Source: Bacteroidota bacterium (GTDB lineage: Bacteria; Bacteroidota; Bacteroidia; Chitinophagales; Chitinophagaceae). From it: a DNA stretch of 33,369 nucleotides. The stretch spans positions 1-33,369 of the forward strand of contig JAEZGS010000022.1 of the NCBI GenBank assembly GCA_023437225.1, given 5' to 3'. Below, piece by piece: positions 29,873 through 33,369 of the stretch. The notes under the pieces are model-generated. The model saw only the letters and a list, made by a program, of their open reading frames with translations, did not search any database and was not told where the DNA came from. The first letter of the stretch is position 1; each line of letters starts with the position of its first letter. The position numbers were made by a program, and so were the translations under genes.

Positions 29873-30730
29873 TCAATATCGAAATTGAAAGTGTCCCGGT
29901 AAGACCCGGATTCGAAATTCATTTTCTTCACTGGGTTCTCCATCAATATGCGCGGTAAGCGGAGTTTTCGATTGCACGATGACTTCCCCACTCCTATATC
30001 GTTTGACAAATGGTAACAGCAAATGACGCCCCGAAGCCACTTTCGGCAGGTGATACATCCTACGTATGGGATCTATCCGTCCAATTGTAACGATATCCAA
30101 TAATTGATCATTGATGCTTGCTCCGGGTGCCACGCGAAACCCGCCGCCATATCTTTCACCATTTGCAACCGTAATCATGAAGAATCTTTCTTCAATGGAT
30201 TCTTCATTGAAGAAGATTGCCGCGCGTTTTTCCAGGTAGAACAGTACAGACCTCACCACTGCGAACATGTAAGCAATGTGACCGGCAGAAATGAGTTTCT
30301 TTCCTTTCATTGCCTTTACTATGTTTCCGTCAAAACCAATTCCAACACCGTTGAGGAAATAGCGGCCATTGCAAATACCTGCATCAACCGGTCGACACTC
30401 CGTATGAAGAGCTTTTTGAAATATCTCTTCATTTGTAAGTTCACGATAAAGCTTCCAGGCAAAATCATTCCCGCTGCCTCCCTTAAAAAGAGTCATGGGT
30501 TTGTTAAAATCCGGGTACCTGTTGATGAAATGATTCAAAGTGCCATCACCTCCTACAAGAAACACATCAGAGTGCTCCGTAAAATCTTCCGGCCATGCCT
30601 CAATGTAAATGTCGAAAGAGATAGATTTTGCGGAGAGAAGTTCTACTAATTGATCAACTACTTTTAATGCTCGTCCCTTACCAGCGTAAGTATTGGCTAC
30701 AATTGCAACATGACTGACCGGATGAATCAT
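29873..30730 (-). CDS. diacylglycerol kinase family lipid kinase (YegS/DagK-like)
   Basis: This 285-aa kinase has the nucleotide site VFLVGGDGTLNHFINR and LFKGGSGNDFAWKLY, both standard for the DAG kinase catalytic domain, then FLNGVGIGFDGNIVKAMKGK and the C-terminal HIDGEPSE. It phosphorylates a lipid such as diacylglycerol, or a sphingoid or other long-chain alcohol; the substrate cannot be told. It is convergent with the RRM gene. The next minus-strand gene upstream of it ends 43 bases before its ATG at 30730, so cotranscription is possible. Confidence 0.92.
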   Translation of the reverse strand: MIHPVSHVAIVANTYAGKGRALKVVDQLVELLSAKSISFDIYIEAWPEDFTEHSDVFLVGGDGTLNHFINRYPDFNKPMTLFKGGSGNDFAWKLYRELTNEEIFQKALHTECRPVDAGICNGRYFLNGVGIGFDGNIVKAMKGKKLISAGHIAYMFAVVRSVLFYLEKRAAIFFNEESIEERFFMITVANGERYGGGFRVAPGASINDQLLDIVTIGRIDPIRRMYHLPKVASGRHLLLPFVKRYRSGEVIVQSKTPLTAHIDGEPSEENEFRIRVLPGHFQFRY

Positions 30731-30773
30731 TCAAAAAGATATCATTTAATTCACTAAGAAAAAAAGGTAAAGC

Positions 30774-32126
30774 TTATTTCAGTTCACGAATCTTTATACT
30801 TCTGAAATCGACATGATTTCCATGATCCTGCAACAGGATATGACCTTTAGGCGCTTCACCGAAACCTTCCCACACCTTATACTTACTTAGTGAAACAAGA
30901 CGTCTGAAGTCGGCCGACCCCCGAACATATTCCAGCACTTTAACTCCGTTGAGATAATGCTCTACTTTATTATCCGGATAGACGATAATTCTTCCGCGGT
31001 TCCAGCCTCCCGGCTGACTATAAAAACGTTCCTGCTTATACGCCGGAATTAAATCGTACAACGATGCAAGCTTCCTATTTCCGTCCCTTCCCATGTTGGC
31101 ATCTGCATGCAGTTTGTCATCAAGTAACTGGTACTCTAGGCCGATTGCAGAACCCGGATTATTTTCTTTCAGCGTAACAAAATATTTTACGCCACTATTC
31201 GCGCCCGGAGTAAGACGAAATTCAAAGCTAAGGTCGAAGGTCTGGAACTGCTCCAAGGTCACAATGTCGCCCCCATTGGTAGATTCAGCCCCTTTAGACG
31301 CTTCTACACTAAGTAATCCATTTTGTATTTTCCAACCTTTATCGGGAAAGCCGCTTTTGTAAGCCCCTTTCCATCCAGCATTTGTTTTGCCATCAAACAA
31401 GAGTCTCCAGCCATGCTTCTTTTCCCAGTCAGAAATCGTGTTGGGAATGAGATTGACCACAGGAGCATCCGATGGTGCACCGAACTCGGGCATTTTATCT
31501 ATCTCCATGATCCGAATGTTCTTCCAGCGAATTTTTTTTCCAGCTTCCCCAGGCTTACCAATGCTGTGAACCTGCAGAGCGATGAATCCCGGCTCCACAA
31601 TTGTGTCTATTAACTGCGCAGTCAGCGTTCCGTTAAGATATGTTCGAACCATGTTATTGAAACACTCGATACGTGCAGTGTTGAAGCGACCGTGGACATA
31701 AGCTTTCTGAGCAGCCGGATGCATGCTTAAAGGGTATAGCCATCCTCTCCGCTGCTCATCATAGATGCCTCCTGACCATGCTCGCGATGAAGGATCCATT
31801 TCATATTGATATCCGAACACACGAGGGTTTGCATCATTGCCAATATTGCTGCGAAATTGAATGCCTGAGTTGATACTCGTATCGTCCAGAAGAAAATCAA
31901 CTTCAGCAACAAAATTCTTGTAGGTTTTATTCGTAACAAGAAAAGTGTTGGGAGAATTGACAACCGTAGTACCGACGATCACACCATTTTCCACCTGGTA
32001 GGTAGCAGTTCCTGCTTTTATCGTCCAGCCCTGCAGAGTTTTACCATCAAACAACTTTTGCCATTTTTGAGAATATCCATTAAAACACCATATGAAAAAT
32101 ACCAGGGCGAGAATGACCTTATGCAT
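30774..32126 (-). CDS. secreted protein with two DUF1080 (3-keto-disaccharide hydrolase) domains
   Basis: This 450-aa protein has a signal peptide (MHKVILALVFFIWCFNGYSQ) and two concanavalin-like DUF1080 domains. The first starts KLFDGKTLQGWTIKAG and includes NSGIQFRSN, the second starts LLFDGKTNAGWKGAY and includes NSGVKYFVTL; both have the late RIIVYPDNKVEHYLNG or similar strand. The family is tied to carbohydrate turnover, including 3-keto-glycoside hydrolysis. ATG at 32126 begins the signal peptide; a TTG at 32186 is unlikely. It follows apbE by 62 bases on the same strand. Substrate is unknown. Confidence 0.9.
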   Translation of the reverse strand: MHKVILALVFFIWCFNGYSQKWQKLFDGKTLQGWTIKAGTATYQVENGVIVGTTVVNSPNTFLVTNKTYKNFVAEVDFLLDDTSINSGIQFRSNIGNDANPRVFGYQYEMDPSSRAWSGGIYDEQRRGWLYPLSMHPAAQKAYVHGRFNTARIECFNNMVRTYLNGTLTAQLIDTIVEPGFIALQVHSIGKPGEAGKKIRWKNIRIMEIDKMPEFGAPSDAPVVNLIPNTISDWEKKHGWRLLFDGKTNAGWKGAYKSGFPDKGWKIQNGLLSVEASKGAESTNGGDIVTLEQFQTFDLSFEFRLTPGANSGVKYFVTLKENNPGSAIGLEYQLLDDKLHADANMGRDGNRKLASLYDLIPAYKQERFYSQPGGWNRGRIIVYPDNKVEHYLNGVKVLEYVRGSADFRRLVSLSKYKVWEGFGEAPKGHILLQDHGNHVDFRSIKIRELK

Positions 32127-32188
32127 GGAAATAGATTTGAGTAAAGTTAATCCGGTAAAGTGATTCAATAGGGTTGCCTTAATCAATT

Positions 32189-33196
32189 TTAATTATCGCG
32201 CGAACCTTTTGCCCAGTCGGGAAAACCTTTTGACTTATATGTTTTCAACGTACCGTCAGAATTTCTGTAAACGATAAATGCTTCAATGTCGTTCAACTTT
32301 TGTAAAAGCTCAATACTTTCTGAAAGGGGAACAAGCATGAAAACATTGTCCCATGCGTCTGCAATCATAGCTGTGGGTGCAACAACTGACACACTCAAAA
32401 TTTTGTTGTCTGAAGGAAATCCTGACCGAGGGTCGATAAGATGTGATATCCTTCTGCCTTCGACCTCATAGTATTTTCGATAACTTCCTGAAGTGGTGAT
32501 TGCGCCACTGTCAAGGACGATATAGCGAACCATATGAGGACTTAACAGGTCATCTGAAGGAACCTCTATTCCTACTTTAAATGGTGTCTTGCCAGAATTT
32601 TTCCTACCGTTGGCTCTTATTTCGCCACCTAGTTCAATAATGAAATTACGTATACCTATCTCTGTGAGAAAATTTGACAGAACATCTACGGTGTAACCCT
32701 GCGCGATGCCGTTTACATCAATTTGAACATATGAATTATTTTTTCTCAATACACTATCCTTAGTTGTCAAATGATGACTTCCGATACAATTCATGATGTT
32801 CTTAATTTCTTCTGATGAAGGAAGGGAGTCTCTTTTTGATTGACCGAATCCCCACAAGTCCATTAAAGGTTTGATGGTAATGTCAAAAATACCATTGGAT
32901 GCCTTATGAATTTGAAGAGATGATTGAACGACAGCGAAGAGATGCGGATCCATTACAATTGAATCCGTAGCAGTATTGAAGCGACTGATCAGTGAATAAG
33001 GTTTATATATTGATAGTGAGCTGTCGATGGATGCAAAAATGCTGTCGGCGGACGATTTGCTTAGAAGTTCCCTTTCATGGTAATAAGTAATTGAATAGGT
33101 TGTGCCTTGTGCGAAGCCTGGTATAGTATGTTTAACCTGCGCTAATGAGGGAATGATTTGTATGAGTAACAGAAGTACGATTAATGTGGGCCGCAT
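32189..33196 (-). CDS. apbE: FAD:protein FMN transferase (ApbE family)
   Basis: This 335-aa exported protein has a signal peptide (TLIVLLLLIQIIPSLAQ) and the ApbE pattern FDITIKPLMDLWGFG, DVNGIAQGYTVD, IIELGGEIRANG and TTSGSYRKYYEVEG-x-HLIDPRSGFP. It attaches FMN covalently to Thr or Ser of redox proteins such as NqrB/NqrC or RnfG outside the cytoplasm; those partners are not in the window. The late ADAWDNVFMLV replaces the more usual ATA-x-FVLG. It is next to the 5S rRNA terminator but on a separate transcript. Confidence 0.93.
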   Translation of the reverse strand: MRPTLIVLLLLIQIIPSLAQVKHTIPGFAQGTTYSITYYHERELLSKSSADSIFASIDSSLSIYKPYSLISRFNTATDSIVMDPHLFAVVQSSLQIHKASNGIFDITIKPLMDLWGFGQSKRDSLPSSEEIKNIMNCIGSHHLTTKDSVLRKNNSYVQIDVNGIAQGYTVDVLSNFLTEIGIRNFIIELGGEIRANGRKNSGKTPFKVGIEVPSDDLLSPHMVRYIVLDSGAITTSGSYRKYYEVEGRRISHLIDPRSGFPSDNKILSVSVVAPTAMIADAWDNVFMLVPLSESIELLQKLNDIEAFIVYRNSDGTLKTYKSKGFPDWAKGSRDN

Positions 33197-33244
33197 AAAA
33201 TCTAAGATAGGTAAGTAGAAGATTCCGTGGGCAGGGGTAGAAAT

Positions 33245-33272
33245 AAAAAAAGCCCTGTTGTGACAGGGCTTT
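33245..33272 (-). terminator. terminator of the rRNA operon
   Basis: A perfect 9-bp stem AAAGCCCTG (33249-33257) and CAGGGCTTT (33264-33272) with a TTGTGA loop is followed on the minus strand by a run of Ts (complement of 33245-33251). It sits 11 bases past the 5S rRNA. Confidence 0.9.
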
Positions 33273-33283
33273 TGTAATAGATA

Positions 33284-33369
<86 letters not shown>

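Noticed and set aside
30104..30649. 181-codon open frame on the plus strand
   Set aside because: It is antisense to the lipid kinase, whose motifs and length are convincing, and its translation shows no family pattern.

Overview
The window looks like an ordinary chromosomal stretch from a member of the phylum Bacteroidota, probably a free-living relative of the Chitinophagales or Cytophagales. The evidence is the set of families (DUF4835, DUF4296, the Bacteroidota-type omega subunit beside BamD, an OmpA protein with thrombospondin type 3 repeats), the futalosine menaquinone genes, a promoter matching TTTG-N19-TAnnTTTG, and the general lack of Shine-Dalgarno sequences. Most genes are housekeeping. 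No CRISPR array, tRNA, intact insertion sequence or prophage was seen.

Layout. 1-5 kb: the 3' tail of fabH with an in-frame TAA, a 7-bp tandem repeat, a DinB-family gene, a trans-sulfuration-type PLP enzyme, an SSAT-like acetyltransferase, fabD, then a pterin operon (two tandem PTPS-family paralogues plus folE) closed by a clear terminator. 5-9.3 kb: mqnB-mqnD, then a minus-strand chain with touching or overlapping ends: response regulator, pabC-like, photolyase. 9.3-16.3 kb: a signalling island with four NarL/LuxR-type response regulators, two HPK7-like histidine kinases, two related polytopic membrane proteins, two small proteins of unknown function, and three unusually structured intergenic regions, one of which looks like a short transcript without a clear protein product. 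16.3-21.4 kb: minus-strand genes scoB, scoA, a DUF4296 lipoprotein, DUF4835, coaBC, rpoZ and bamD, with a terminator separating rpoZ from coaBC. 21.4-28 kb: OmpA-family protein, polyprenyl synthetase-recJ, and htpG, whose terminator lies inside the 3' end of recJ. 28-33.4 kb: rpsF-rpsR-rplI, an RRM glycine-rich RNA-binding protein, a lipid kinase, a double-DUF1080 protein, ApbE, and the 3' part of a minus-strand 5S rRNA with its terminator.

The most interesting part is 9.3-16.3 kb. Two cassettes have the order membrane protein, histidine kinase, response regulator. In each, the kinase has only one predicted membrane segment and no obvious sensor domain, and the separate multi-span protein encoded just upstream may be the sensor. 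Two further, closely similar orphan regulators each have a TACTnnAGTA palindrome upstream. A 129-aa protein of unknown function with a highly structured leader sits between the cassettes. That these parts form one regulatory circuit is inference; the gene order and motifs are read directly from the sequence.
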